A stretch of 64,000 bases of DNA from CAYSSJ01 sp964433675 (GCA_964433675.1 CAYSSJ010000014.1:1-64000), one strand, 5' to 3'; positions 16,862-25,959 are shown, counted from the stretch's first letter. Numbers and translations: made by a program. Notes: generated from the sequence alone by a model not told the origin.

Positions 16862-18124
16862 GTGCACGAGATACTATTATTGATCTTTTTGGTGTTATCA
16901 GCTTTTTTTTCCGGTTCAGAAACCGCTTTTTTTTCATTGAACAAGTTACAGATAAAAAAGCTCGAGAAGTATAGTTCACCAAGCTCGAATAGGATACTGA
17001 AATTGGTTCGAAACCCCAGACAGCTTCTCAGCATATTATTACTGGGAAATACGATGGTTAATGTGGCATTATCGGCTATAGCAGCTATCGTTGCGCTCAG
17101 ATTGGGAGAAGTTTATCTCAAGGACTTACCCGAATGGTTACCTCTAATTATTCAAATAATAGTAACAACTCTTATTATTCTACTCTTTGGTGAGATAATC
17201 CCTAAACTTATGGCATATTCCTTTTCTGATAAATGGACAGTCTACTCCAGCTTGGTTATTATAATTTTGAGCAAAATATTATGGCCTTTCATCAAGATAT
17301 TAAACTTCATCACATCCCTATTCACCAAACCGGCATACTCTACTCACCATGCTCATCTGACTTCCGAGGATTTTAAGAATATCATAAACTCGAAAGCCAC
17401 TCAAGGTTCGCTAAATGAACATGAGAAACACATGATTGCCAGCATATTCCGATTTTCTAATACTAATGCTTATGAGATAATAGTTCCTCGTGTGGATATT
17501 ATAGCGCACGAAGCTTCCGAACCTGTGGAGAAATTGAAAGAATTAATGATCAAATCTGGTCATTCCAGAATACCAATCTACAAAAAGAATATCGACAATA
17601 TCATCGGAATGGTCTATGCTAAAGACATGCTGATCTATCCGGAAAAAAAATCGATCTCCTCACTACTCAGACCGGCACTATTCATCCCGGAAAACATGAA
17701 AATCCAACATCTTCTTAATCTGATGAAAACTAAAAAAGTACATATCGCTATCGTTGTAGATGAATATGGTGGCACTTCCGGATTACTCACTTTAGAAGAT
17801 ATTCTCGAAGAACTTGTGGGAGAGATTTTGGATGAGTATGACAAAGAGCGACCGATGTTGCTAAAAGTTTCCAACGATGAGTATATCATCAACGGAAGGT
17901 TTTCCATAGCTGAATTGAACCATCGATTCCTGTTGGATATCGATGAGAATGAATATGACAATGTTGCTGAATTCCTCTATGACCATTTCAATAGAGTTCC
18001 CCACGAGAATGATAGTTTCGTCTATAACAACAAAGTTAAATTCACTGTCACAAACACAAAAGCACAACGTATCATCTATGCCAAATTAAAGATTTTAGTT
18101 CAAGATGAAGATACTGATATTTAG
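16862..18124 (+). CDS. CNNM/CorC-family transporter (DUF21-CBS-CorC)
   Basis: 420 residues, GTG start one base after the ybeY stop. Domains in order: DUF21 membrane region with SAFFSGSETAFFSL and GNTMVNVALSA (about 1-180), a CBS pair around 195-325 (IVPRVDIIA, VVDEYGGTSGLLTLEDILEELVGEI is split here for length: GGTSGLLTLEDILEE), and a CorC/HlyC C-terminal domain to the end. Family members are linked to magnesium/cobalt efflux and were formerly annotated as hemolysins. Overlaps the next gene by 20 bases. Confidence 0.9.
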   Translation: MHEILLLIFLVLSAFFSGSETAFFSLNKLQIKKLEKYSSPSSNRILKLVRNPRQLLSILLLGNTMVNVALSAIAAIVALRLGEVYLKDLPEWLPLIIQIIVTTLIILLFGEIIPKLMAYSFSDKWTVYSSLVIIILSKILWPFIKILNFITSLFTKPAYSTHHAHLTSEDFKNIINSKATQGSLNEHEKHMIASIFRFSNTNAYEIIVPRVDIIAHEASEPVEKLKELMIKSGHSRIPIYKKNIDNIIGMVYAKDMLIYPEKKSISSLLRPALFIPENMKIQHLLNLMKTKKVHIAIVVDEYGGTSGLLTLEDILEELVGEILDEYDKERPMLLKVSNDEYIINGRFSIAELNHRFLLDIDENEYDNVAEFLYDHFNRVPHENDSFVYNNKVKFTVTNTKAQRIIYAKLKILVQDEDTDI

Positions 18125-18824
18125 TTTTTTAATACTTTTCACTTCATTCTATCTTAATGCTGAGCTGTTGGATCTATCCATCAGTTATGTCGGCATTAGT
18201 GTAGCTTCGGTAACTATGGAGAACAAAGAACACACCATCACTGTCAAAACAAATACCGGATTTCTGATCAGTCTGGCATCTCAAGTAGATAATACTTACC
18301 AGATCAAGTATAAAGAGAATTATTTTCCCCTCTCCTACCACAAAAATATAGACCAAAATGATTTTGCAGAAAACAATATGTATATCTATGACCATGATAA
18401 TCATAATGTTACTGTATATTCCTATCCTGATTCAACAAAAGAAAAAAGTTATGAGATCTTACCTGAGAGTAGAGATTTTTTTTCCGCTCTCTATTATCTG
18501 AGAGGTCAGCTTCATAATGAGGAAGGAAGTATTATCTTAGATGTGAATAAAATCCCTTGGCAAGTAAATTATCAAGTCGTGGATAGAGAAGGTAGAAGGA
18601 CTGCTTTGGGAAGGATCCCTACCAAAAAAGTCCGGCTCGAATTCACCAAACTATCCGATCAACCAAAAGAGCACAGCGATATCCTTACTTCTAACCTTGT
18701 CAGCGAATCGAATAATCTTTTATTTTGGTTTTCGGATGATGATCGAAACATACCGGTCAGAGCGAGATTCGACTCTTCACCATTTCCGGTTATTTGGAAG
18801 TTAAACTCCTATGAAGATCAATAA
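18105..18824 (+). CDS. DUF3108-type exported protein
   Basis: 239 residues with a signal peptide (MKILIFSFLILFTSFYLNA) and a beta-rich body: SYVGISVASVTM near the start, FFSALYYLRG in the middle and a C-terminal FSDDDRNIPVRARF. These features fit DUF3108, a periplasmic or outer-membrane-associated family of unknown role. It sits between the CorC-like gene (20-base overlap) and a VanZ-like gene (14-base overlap). Confidence 0.7.
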   Translation: MKILIFSFLILFTSFYLNAELLDLSISYVGISVASVTMENKEHTITVKTNTGFLISLASQVDNTYQIKYKENYFPLSYHKNIDQNDFAENNMYIYDHDNHNVTVYSYPDSTKEKSYEILPESRDFFSALYYLRGQLHNEEGSIILDVNKIPWQVNYQVVDREGRRTALGRIPTKKVRLEFTKLSDQPKEHSDILTSNLVSESNNLLFWFSDDDRNIPVRARFDSSPFPVIWKLNSYEDQ

Positions 18825-19191
18825 TAATGTTTACAAATATCTTTTCATTGTTTGGACAATAATTCTATTCACACTAACTTCATGTCCCTCGTTACATACT
18901 CCATCTATGCCGATAGGCTTTGCTGACAAAATAGCTCATTTCGTTTTTTATCTGATTTTCGCACTGCTATTTGCACAGATGAAAAAGCATCAATCTTATG
19001 AGAAAACCTTGAAGCAGTTATGTATATTAGCACTCATAGTCCCTTTGTTAGACGAACTCCACCAGATACCGATTCCCGGCAGGCAGTTTAGCATCTATGA
19101 TATCTTTGCCGATATCTTCGGTATGAGTATCGTTATCGGATATTATTATATCAAGAGTTTACGCTCGAACGCGTTTCAGAGAGATAACTAA
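18811..19191 (+). CDS. VanZ-like family membrane protein
   Basis: 126 residues, about four hydrophobic helices. Typical VanZ-like features: FADKIAHFVFYLIFALLFA and LLDELHQIPIPGRQFSIYDIFADIFG. VanZ itself confers low-level teicoplanin resistance, but most small homologs have no known role. Last gene of the pgpH operon; its end overlaps a convergent gene by 33 bases. Confidence 0.82.
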   Translation: MKINNNVYKYLFIVWTIILFTLTSCPSLHTPSMPIGFADKIAHFVFYLIFALLFAQMKKHQSYEKTLKQLCILALIVPLLDELHQIPIPGRQFSIYDIFADIFGMSIVIGYYYIKSLRSNAFQRDN

Positions 19192-19536
19192 CTCATATTT
19201 ATATGGGGGTCTCTCCCATATCTCTTTATCAACATACTCTTGGGGGTTGCTGATGATCTCTTTCTCTTCTACTTCGGTTATCGTCTTATCTTTGTTGATA
19301 ATCCAAAACTTCTTTTCCACTGACTGTTTCTTGGTGGCCATAAGTTCTCCTTTAATTTCGTATTCTGGATGATTTTTTATAAAACTTTCTAATTGTTCTA
19401 TAGTTATTTTCGATTTATATTCCTCACAGTTACAATGATACTGGCAGTTTACGGAACAAACTAACAGATCGGTAAACTGCTTTGTCCGAGGACAAATTAT
19501 CAGATTCTTGTTAGACTTGGGTTCTACTCTCGGCAT
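19159..19536 (-). CDS. Hypothetical protein with Cys cluster
   Basis: 125 residues, no family recognised. The N-terminal 40 residues hold five cysteines (one in IICPRT, then CSVNCQYHCNC), compatible with a metal site, followed by a region predicted to be mostly soluble with KKFWIINKDKTITEVEEKEI. AAGGAA precedes the ATG 8 bases after the dapA stop, so it is the last gene of the long minus-strand operon. The 3' end overlaps VanZ-like gene by 33 bases. Confidence 0.65.
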   Translation of the reverse strand: MPRVEPKSNKNLIICPRTKQFTDLLVCSVNCQYHCNCEEYKSKITIEQLESFIKNHPEYEIKGELMATKKQSVEKKFWIINKDKTITEVEEKEIISNPQEYVDKEIWERPPYKYELVISLKRVRA

Positions 19537-19544
19537 CCAATTCC

Positions 19545-20420
19545 TTAGATCAGTTTATACTCTTTGAGACACTCGGTAAGCTTTGCCCGATTAGCATCAC
19601 TCATGGTGCAGAGTGGCAGTCTAAACTCTTTTTCCAATTTCCCCATCATGTATAGTGCTTCTTTGGCGGGGATAGGATTTGTTTCGATAAACATCATTTT
19701 ATTCAAATCTCTCAGATAGAGATGTATATTCTTAGCTTTATCGAAATCACCTTGCAGACAATGTTCTACCATTTCGTGAACTTTATCCGGAACGACATTG
19801 GCAGTTACCGATACAGTACCAACTCCTCCACAAGCCATGATCGGGAGATTAATAGCATCTTCTCCGCTAAGCATGGAGAAGTTTTCCGGTGCATCTCGTA
19901 CAATCTTGGTTATCTGATCCAAGTTGCCACTCGCTTCTTTGATACCGACGATTTTCTCAAAATCGTAGGCTAGTTTCAAAACTGTATCAGCTTCGATATT
20001 AACCCCGGTTCTACCAGGCACATTATAAATTATGATCGGTATGTTTGTGTTTTCTGCTACCTCTTTGAAAAAGAGATATAATCCCTTTTGAGTCGGCTTG
20101 TTGTAATATGGTGTGATTACCAAAGCATAGTCCACCCCCAAATTTTGCGCTTTTTGTGTAGTGGAAATAGTCTGGACAGCATTATTCGTCCCTGTTCCCA
20201 TCATGATCGGTATTCTACCGTCTACTTTTTTCACTGTAAAGCGTACTAATTGTTCCTTTTCATCGCTGGCTAAGGTAGGATTCTCACCTGTCGTTCCGCA
20301 CAGCAATATTCCATCGGTCTTGTTAGCAAGATGAAAATCGATCAAGTTTTCCACCGCCGTATAGTCGATCTCTTTTTTCTTGAATGGTGTAACCAAAGCT
20401 ACCATTGAACCTTTGAACAT
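19545..20420 (-). CDS. dapA: 4-hydroxy-tetrahydrodipicolinate synthase
   Basis: 291 residues. Condenses pyruvate with aspartate semialdehyde on the route to DAP and lysine. The family motifs are present: GTTGENPTL, ITPYYNKPTQKG with the catalytic Tyr, and GIKEASGN with the Schiff-base Lys. The ATG at 20420 behind AAAGGAGG is chosen; the frame runs 22 codons further into trmL. DAP production agrees with the meso-DAP motif in the MurE domain of this window. Confidence 0.94.
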   Translation of the reverse strand: MFKGSMVALVTPFKKKEIDYTAVENLIDFHLANKTDGILLCGTTGENPTLASDEKEQLVRFTVKKVDGRIPIMMGTGTNNAVQTISTTQKAQNLGVDYALVITPYYNKPTQKGLYLFFKEVAENTNIPIIIYNVPGRTGVNIEADTVLKLAYDFEKIVGIKEASGNLDQITKIVRDAPENFSMLSGEDAINLPIMACGGVGTVSVTANVVPDKVHEMVEHCLQGDFDKAKNIHLYLRDLNKMMFIETNPIPAKEALYMMGKLEKEFRLPLCTMSDANRAKLTECLKEYKLI

Positions 20421-20437
20421 AATATCCTCCTTTCTGA

Positions 20438-20938
20438 TTATACTCTTTTGATAACTTTCCCTTTTGGGAATCCTATTTGCTTCCAAGCTTCATACAATAT
20501 GATCGCCACGCTATTAGCCAAATTCAATGAACGGATCTTGCAAGACATTGGAATGCTGATGGTGTTGGCATAGTTATCTCTCAGAATGTCTTCCGGGATT
20601 CCTTTGGTTTCCGGACCGAAAACAAACACATCGCCTTGTTTGTACTGAAAATCTGTGTATCTATTTCCAGATTTGGTAGAGCAGTAATAGATAGTTTTAC
20701 CCTCAGAATAATCTATAAATTGCTCATAAGAATCGTGGATTTGAAGACTGAGCTTCTCCCAATAATCGAGACCGGCTCGTTTAACCTGTTTATCTTCGAT
20801 CAGAAAACGCATCGGTTTGATTATATGGAGCTTCGAATCAGTCCCCACACATAAACGCCCGATATTGCCGGTATTGGTTGGGATCTCCGGTTGGAATAAA
20901 GCGATATGGAAGTTTATTGATGTATTAAATTGTTCCAT
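20438..20938 (-). CDS. trmL: tRNA (cytidine/uridine-34-2'-O)-methyltransferase TrmL
   Basis: 166 residues of the SPOUT fold. The knot motifs are clear: ALFQPEIPTNTGNIGRLC, VFVFGPETKGIP and IPMSCKIRSLNLANSVAI. It methylates the wobble base of certain leucine tRNAs in E. coli. Length equals the minimal single-domain TrmL type. The start overlaps the end of the substrate-binding protein gene by 25 bases. Confidence 0.93.
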   Translation of the reverse strand: MEQFNTSINFHIALFQPEIPTNTGNIGRLCVGTDSKLHIIKPMRFLIEDKQVKRAGLDYWEKLSLQIHDSYEQFIDYSEGKTIYYCSTKSGNRYTDFQYKQGDVFVFGPETKGIPEDILRDNYANTISIPMSCKIRSLNLANSVAIILYEAWKQIGFPKGKVIKRV

Positions 20939-21921
20939 CTGTTCACCCAGTGGCTGTTCATTCTTTGAATTGTTCTCAATCTTATCGGTTTTGCCCTTTC
21001 GGGAAGAGATTCTACCATATATTCTTCCGGTAATTCCAAATCTTTGTGAGTTGGATACATATAGATCGTATCATAGAGTTTGCTTTGAAACTCTCTCGAT
21101 AGCATGTGCTCCAAAAAAAGATAGGCTCGATCTTTGTTTCTCGAATTATCTAATATTGCTGCATTTTGAGTTATCAAAAAACTTCCTTCTTGGGGTACAA
21201 TAGCACTGTATCTATCTGATCCGTAGTGGTAGATAAGTTGAGAAGCCAGACCGAGAACTAGCGGTGCCTCTCCTGCCAGAAATTTCCGATAAGCATCTTC
21301 CCATGTATTAGTGATAGTAAACACATTATCTCTCAGACTTCTGCAAAAATGACCATACCCCAATTGCCCGAATAAAGAGATCGACCAATGTAAAAATGCA
21401 TTACCTATAGCTGTTCGCTCTACATCCGTGATAATAATTTGATTCTTCCATCTACCATCCTGCAATTCACCAAAAGTTTGCGGTGGTTTATCTATCTCAT
21501 GATTATTGTAGATAAAAGCGAGATAGCTGTATGAGATTGGGATCAGTCTATTGTTTCGATCTATTAAAAATTCTTTATCGATTTCCTTTAAATATTGAGG
21601 ATCTACAGTAGTAAAAAGCTCTGAAACATCATACAAGGAATATACTATATCATCTAATCCGAAGATGAGATCGACCGGCTCTTCACTTTGCAGAAGATGA
21701 TCCATCAACGCTATCGCATCGGTAAAGTAGCTCATATTTACTTCCAGCTCATCTTCTGCAAAATGTTCATATACTACAACTTCGAAATTACCTTTTGCCA
21801 AAAAATTGCAGGTATAATAGATGTTGAATCCCGATGGCTCTTGATAATCTTCCATCTCATAGCTCTGCGAACATGCAGATAAGATGACTAACCCGAGCAT
21901 CCAAAGCAGTAATTTCATCAT
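20914..21921 (-). CDS. ABC-type substrate-binding lipoprotein, ThiB-like
   Basis: 335 residues with a lipoprotein signal (MMKLLLWMLGLVILSAC). The body resembles thiamine-binding ThiB/TbpA proteins: DLIFGLDDIVYSLYD, LIPISYSYLAFIYNN and WEDAYRKFLAGEAPLVLGLAS. Substrate is not certain; thiamine is the best guess. No ABC permease or ATPase of the matching type is adjacent. The start ATG overlaps the mlaE stop (ATGA); an upstream extension of 19 codons is rejected because the signal peptide begins here. Confidence 0.65.
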   Translation of the reverse strand: MMKLLLWMLGLVILSACSQSYEMEDYQEPSGFNIYYTCNFLAKGNFEVVVYEHFAEDELEVNMSYFTDAIALMDHLLQSEEPVDLIFGLDDIVYSLYDVSELFTTVDPQYLKEIDKEFLIDRNNRLIPISYSYLAFIYNNHEIDKPPQTFGELQDGRWKNQIIITDVERTAIGNAFLHWSISLFGQLGYGHFCRSLRDNVFTITNTWEDAYRKFLAGEAPLVLGLASQLIYHYGSDRYSAIVPQEGSFLITQNAAILDNSRNKDRAYLFLEHMLSREFQSKLYDTIYMYPTHKDLELPEEYMVESLPERAKPIRLRTIQRMNSHWVNRWNNLIHQ

Positions 21922-22673
21922 AGATTCCCAAATAACAAAGCAGCAACTATAAAATCCATAACCAGTATAAAGATACAAGCATAGACCACTGTCACCGTGG
22001 CAGCTTTCCCCACACCTTCTGCCCCACCTTTGGTTCTACTACCGGCATAGCATCCCAAAGTAGTGATGATAATCCCGAAGAAAAAAGCCTTTAAGAGTCC
22101 ACCCCACAAATCGGAAGCAAGAAAGTAGTTTTTGATATTGTTGAAAAAATCAAATGCATTAACATTGTATTTGAAAACAGATAAGACAAAAGCAGAGAAA
22201 ATTCCGATCACATTGGCATAAATGGTAAGAAGAGGAAGCATGATCGCTCCGGCTAACACTCTGGGCATATAGAGATAATCTATCGGATTGATCGCCATCG
22301 TCTCCAATGCATCTATTTGCTCGCTCACTTTCATCGTACCGATCTCTGCGGCAATAGAAGCACCGACCTTACCTGCCAAGACCAATCCGGTCAAAACAGG
22401 TGCCAGCTCTATCATGGTCGATTTAGCCACCAACACGCCGATTAGACTCCTGGGAATATAACCGCTGGTCTGATATGAAGCTTGGACAGAAGTTACCAAT
22501 CCGGTAAAAGCAGAAGTAACCGTGATCAATAAAAGAGAGTCAAATCCGATCCGCTTCATCTGTCGGATGATCTCGAAGAAACGTTTGCCAATCTTCACCA
22601 AGCTCTGTAGAATAGCTAAATCGAAGATTATATAATCACCGACTGTTTCAATAATTCTAACTTGACTTTTCAT
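21918..22673 (-). CDS. mlaE: MlaE/YrbE-family ABC permease
   Basis: 251 residues with five to six hydrophobic helices. The MlaE signature is clear: GLVLAGKVGASIAAEIGTMK followed by VSEQIDALETMAINPIDYL. In other bacteria it works with an ATPase (MlaF) and an MCE protein (MlaD) in phospholipid transport between membranes. Neither partner is in the window. The 5' end overlaps dnaB by 17 bases. Confidence 0.92.
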   Translation of the reverse strand: MKSQVRIIETVGDYIIFDLAILQSLVKIGKRFFEIIRQMKRIGFDSLLLITVTSAFTGLVTSVQASYQTSGYIPRSLIGVLVAKSTMIELAPVLTGLVLAGKVGASIAAEIGTMKVSEQIDALETMAINPIDYLYMPRVLAGAIMLPLLTIYANVIGIFSAFVLSVFKYNVNAFDFFNNIKNYFLASDLWGGLLKAFFFGIIITTLGCYAGSRTKGGAEGVGKAATVTVVYACIFILVMDFIVAALLFGNL

Positions 22674-24009
22674 TGGGTCTCATATAGTTTTCAAATGATG
22701 TTGTCTCTTTTTTGAAGAATAGTTCTACCGTACCGATCGGTCCTTGGCGGTTTTTGCCGATGATGATCTCGGCGATGTTTTCATCCATACTATCTTTGTT
22801 GTAAACTTCATCACGATAGATAAACAACACTATATCCGCATCTTGTTCGATTGCTCCCGATTCTCTCAAATCAGCAAGTTTGGGACGTTTATCATCTCTG
22901 GTTTCTACACCTCTATTTAGCTGAGAAAGAGCAATAATCGGGATTTGCAGATCCTTTGCCAAGATCTTTAGTGATCTGGAGATCTCGGCTATCTCCTGCT
23001 GTCTGTTCTCTCTATTCCGCTTCACAGATAGCAATTGCATATAATCCACGATAATCAGATCCAGTTCCTTTTGTTCCGATTGCAATCTTCGTGCTTTGGC
23101 TCGGATATCCAAAATAGTATTGGAGCCTGTATCATCGATGTAAAGCTTCTGTTTGTCCAACACATTAGATATATTGATAATTTTGGTAATTGTATCTTGC
23201 GTTACATCGCGACCTTTTAGCAAACTGTCCAAACGAATTCCCGTCGCCATACTCAAAAGCCGCATCACTATTTCTTCCGCTGCCATCTCCATCGTAAATA
23301 TGGCTATCGTCTTATTATGGTTAGTAGCCACTTTGTGAGCAATATTGATAGCCAAAGATGTTTTACCCATCGATGGTCTGGCTGCTATCACTATCAGTTG
23401 CCCGTTTCTAAAACCGCCCAGTTTCCGATCTAGATCGATATAATCGCTCGGGATTCCGATATATCCCTTTTTGCTTTTGGCAATGGCATCTATCTGATTG
23501 ATCGTGGTTTGCAGAACTTTGTCCAGTTTCATAAAACTCTGTCTGCTGGGACGTTCTGCTATGCTGTAGATAGCCTGTTCCGCACTATCGAGTACTTCAT
23601 CCACACTTTTATCCGAAGTATAGCAATCTTCCACTATCTTTGTAGAAGTAAGTATAAGCTGACGTATAAGCGCTTTGTTTTTAACTATAGTAGCATAATG
23701 CTCCAAATGTGCGCCGGTAGAAACCACATCTTCCAGTTCGATGAGATATTCTTTGCCACCCACTTTATCCAGCAGGTTCTTTTGATCCAAAAAATCCATC
23801 ATCGTGATCAGATCGACTTCGATTTGCTGAGTGAACATATCCTTCAAAGCGATAAAAATTATCTTGTGATTTTCGCGGTAAAAACAATTCTCATCATCGA
23901 TCAGATCCAGTCCGCGAGCTAGATTATAGCTATCTAACATCATAGCTGACAATACAGCTGCTTCTGCATTCAAGTCGTAGGGTAGTTTTCTTTCTGAACC
24001 TGCATTCAT
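22657..24009 (-). CDS. dnaB: Replicative DNA helicase DnaB
   Basis: 450 residues. N-terminal domain (about 1-150) begins PYDLNAEAAVLSAMMLD; the RecA-like ATPase follows with Walker A AARPSMGKTSLAINIAH, Walker B LDLIIVDYMQLL, the PIIALSQLNRGVE motif and LADLRESGAIEQDAD. It is the hexameric helicase of the replication fork. No intein is present. Lies between a uracil-DNA glycosylase gene and mlaE in a compact operon. Confidence 0.97.
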   Translation of the reverse strand: MNAGSERKLPYDLNAEAAVLSAMMLDSYNLARGLDLIDDENCFYRENHKIIFIALKDMFTQQIEVDLITMMDFLDQKNLLDKVGGKEYLIELEDVVSTGAHLEHYATIVKNKALIRQLILTSTKIVEDCYTSDKSVDEVLDSAEQAIYSIAERPSRQSFMKLDKVLQTTINQIDAIAKSKKGYIGIPSDYIDLDRKLGGFRNGQLIVIAARPSMGKTSLAINIAHKVATNHNKTIAIFTMEMAAEEIVMRLLSMATGIRLDSLLKGRDVTQDTITKIINISNVLDKQKLYIDDTGSNTILDIRAKARRLQSEQKELDLIIVDYMQLLSVKRNRENRQQEIAEISRSLKILAKDLQIPIIALSQLNRGVETRDDKRPKLADLRESGAIEQDADIVLFIYRDEVYNKDSMDENIAEIIIGKNRQGPIGTVELFFKKETTSFENYMRPNEKSS

Positions 24010-24015
24010 ATCCGT

Positions 24016-24702
24016 TTATTCCTCAATATTATCGTAAACATTTTTAACTACTTTCAAATCTTCCCATGCCTCTCGTTTCCATTTAGGTGTGCGCAACAGG
24101 GCAGATGGATGGTATGTGGCAAAAACAGGTATGCCTAGGTATTCGAGTTTGTTTTGACGATATCTTTTGAGTGTATCAGCGCCTCCGATCAGAGCATCGC
24201 AAGCTACTCTACCCAATAGTAGGATCAGCTTGGGGTCAATGACCTCGATCTGCTCTTCCAAATAAGGGAGGCAACTCTTGATCTCAAGTATTTGTGGATT
24301 TCTATTATTCGGTGGTCTGCATTTTACCACATTAGTAATATAAACCTCTTCTCTCTCGATATCGATCGCATTCAGCATCTTGGTTAGCAATTGCCCCGCT
24401 CTACCTACGAATGGTTTGCCGCTGATATCTTCTTCTTGACCGGGACCTTCGCCGATAACCATCATCTTGGCATCAGCACACCCATTTCCATATACCACAT
24501 TTTTACGCGTCTGTGCCAAATCGCATCTATCGCAATCATTATATTGTTTAGCCAAAGCAGCTAAAATCTCTTCCTTAGATTTATCCATCCGGCATTCATG
24601 CTTCTCTGCTTTAACATCGAATTTCTCCGCTGAGAAAAATAGATGTTGCAAGCCAGATAGCTTCAGAAATTCGAAATACTGCTTGATGATCTGATTTGGC
24701 AT
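24016..24702 (-). CDS. Family 4 uracil-DNA glycosylase (Fe-S)
   Basis: 228 residues. Removes uracil from DNA. Family 4 features: active-site GEGPGQEED, four cluster cysteines in CDRCDLAQTR, KCRPPNNRNP and SCLPYLEEQ, and the C-terminal YHPSALLRTP. The first 40 residues are an N-terminal extension. The ATG directly follows the stop of the omega-like gene. Confidence 0.93.
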   Translation of the reverse strand: MPNQIIKQYFEFLKLSGLQHLFFSAEKFDVKAEKHECRMDKSKEEILAALAKQYNDCDRCDLAQTRKNVVYGNGCADAKMMVIGEGPGQEEDISGKPFVGRAGQLLTKMLNAIDIEREEVYITNVVKCRPPNNRNPQILEIKSCLPYLEEQIEVIDPKLILLLGRVACDALIGGADTLKRYRQNKLEYLGIPVFATYHPSALLRTPKWKREAWEDLKVVKNVYDNIEE

Positions 24703-24957
24703 CTACTCTTCTTCTTCGTCGAATTCTTCTCCCGCTATATCTTCATCCATTTCGTCCATATCAAAGACATAATCGGGGATATCATTTTGTGCAATATGTT
24801 CCAAAGCCATAGTAGTTAACTTTTTATTAAATTTCTTTTTTACCGAATATGGCAGATTACTCAAACGTTCCGACTCCAGATTGGCTAGAAGCAAGAATAT
24901 ATACGTGATATTATGATTCTCTAAGAATTCTTCAACAATTTCCGGATTTGCACTCAA
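24703..24957 (-). CDS. rpoZ: Putative RNA polymerase omega subunit (divergent RpoZ)
   Basis: 84 residues. It lies directly after gmk, the usual position of rpoZ. The segment ITYIFLLLANLESERLSN followed by KKLTTMALEHIAQNDI can be aligned with the omega core (YxLVLVAARRARQ... KTTVIALREI). The C-terminal 20 residues are strongly acidic. Assignment rests on gene order and this weak similarity. The start lies 26 bases inside gmk. Confidence 0.6.
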   Translation of the reverse strand: MSANPEIVEEFLENHNITYIFLLLANLESERLSNLPYSVKKKFNKKLTTMALEHIAQNDIPDYVFDMDEMDEDIAGEEFDEEEE

Positions 24958-25579
24958 AATAGCCTCCTATAAATTTCTCTTTTATTTTTTCGAATCTTTT
25001 GATTTTGGCAGATTCCACCATGATGATCCTCTTCACATCTTCTATAGCATCACCCAAATCGTCGTTGACAACCAGATACTGGAAATGATGGACATTACTC
25101 ACTTCCAGCTCGGCATTTTTCAGCCTCCGTCTTATCACTTCCTGATCGTCTGTTCCTCTGGTTATCAATCTCTTTTCCAAAACCGATATCGATGGTGGGA
25201 TTATGAAGATGGTAACAGCGTCAATACTTTGTGACATGATCTGTTTGGCACCTTCCACATCAATATCCAACATGGCATAATGTCCTTTTTCTATAGTTTT
25301 TTCGATGAATTTCCCGGAAGTGCCATACCAATTGTCATGCACACACGCATATTCAAAGAATTCACCCTTATCCTTCATATTTTGAAACTCATTTTCGCTG
25401 ACGAAGAAATAATCTTTGCCATGCTGCTCATCGCCTCGGGGTTTTCTGGTAGTGTAAGATATAGAGTAATCGATATCGGGATTGGATTTCACTATCTCTT
25501 TTGCTATAGTAGATTTTCCACCACCCGAGGGAGCGATAAGAATGATCAGAAATTTATTTTGTGAATATAACGGCGTCAT
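24932..25579 (-). CDS. gmk: Guanylate kinase
   Basis: 215 residues. Phosphorylates GMP to GDP. P-loop APSGGGKST (the usual first Gly is Ala), the GMP-binding YSISYTTRKPRGDEQHGKDY and FFEYA, and LDIDVEGAKQI are all present. Its start codon overlaps the gcvH stop (TAATG), indicating translational coupling. Confidence 0.95.
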   Translation of the reverse strand: MTPLYSQNKFLIILIAPSGGGKSTIAKEIVKSNPDIDYSISYTTRKPRGDEQHGKDYFFVSENEFQNMKDKGEFFEYACVHDNWYGTSGKFIEKTIEKGHYAMLDIDVEGAKQIMSQSIDAVTIFIIPPSISVLEKRLITRGTDDQEVIRRRLKNAELEVSNVHHFQYLVVNDDLGDAIEDVKRIIMVESAKIKRFEKIKEKFIGGYFECKSGNC

Positions 25580-25959
25580 TATTCTTGATCGATCATTTTT
25601 TGATATGCTTCGGCATTCATCAATTTATCTAACTCAGCTTTGTTACTCAACTGTACTTTTACCAGCCAGCCTTCACCATAAGCGGACTGATTGATAAGCT
25701 GAGGAGTATCTTCCAATTCCTCATTGATCTCCAACACTTCTCCGTTTACCGGTGATAGTAAGTCTTCCACCGCTTTCACAGCTTCTATCGTACCCATAGG
25801 TTCGCCGGCTGTTATTTCATCTCCGACATCTGGTAATTCTACATAGACTATATCGCCAAGTTCATTCTGAGCATAATCTGTTATGCCAATGTAAGCCTCA
25901 TCACCATCTACTTTTACCCATTCATGACTTTCCGTATAAAAAAGCCCTTTCTGTACCAT
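25579..25959 (-). CDS. gcvH: Glycine cleavage system H protein
   Basis: 126 residues, the normal length. The lipoyl-lysine site is visible in GTIEAVKAVEDLLSP, with the flanking YTESHEWVKV and SAYGEGWLVKV. GGAGG lies 5 bases before the ATG at 25959; the 19-codon longer frame is rejected. No gcvT, gcvP or lipoate genes are in the window. It heads the long minus-strand operon, so it may serve as a lipoyl carrier as well as in glycine cleavage. Confidence 0.94.
   Translation of the reverse strand: MVQKGLFYTESHEWVKVDGDEAYIGITDYAQNELGDIVYVELPDVGDEITAGEPMGTIEAVKAVEDLLSPVNGEVLEINEELEDTPQLINQSAYGEGWLVKVQLSNKAELDKLMNAEAYQKMIDQE

Noticed and set aside
20914..21921. TPP riboswitch upstream of the ThiB-like gene
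   Set aside because: The gene starts inside the mlaE stop codon; there is no leader to hold a riboswitch.
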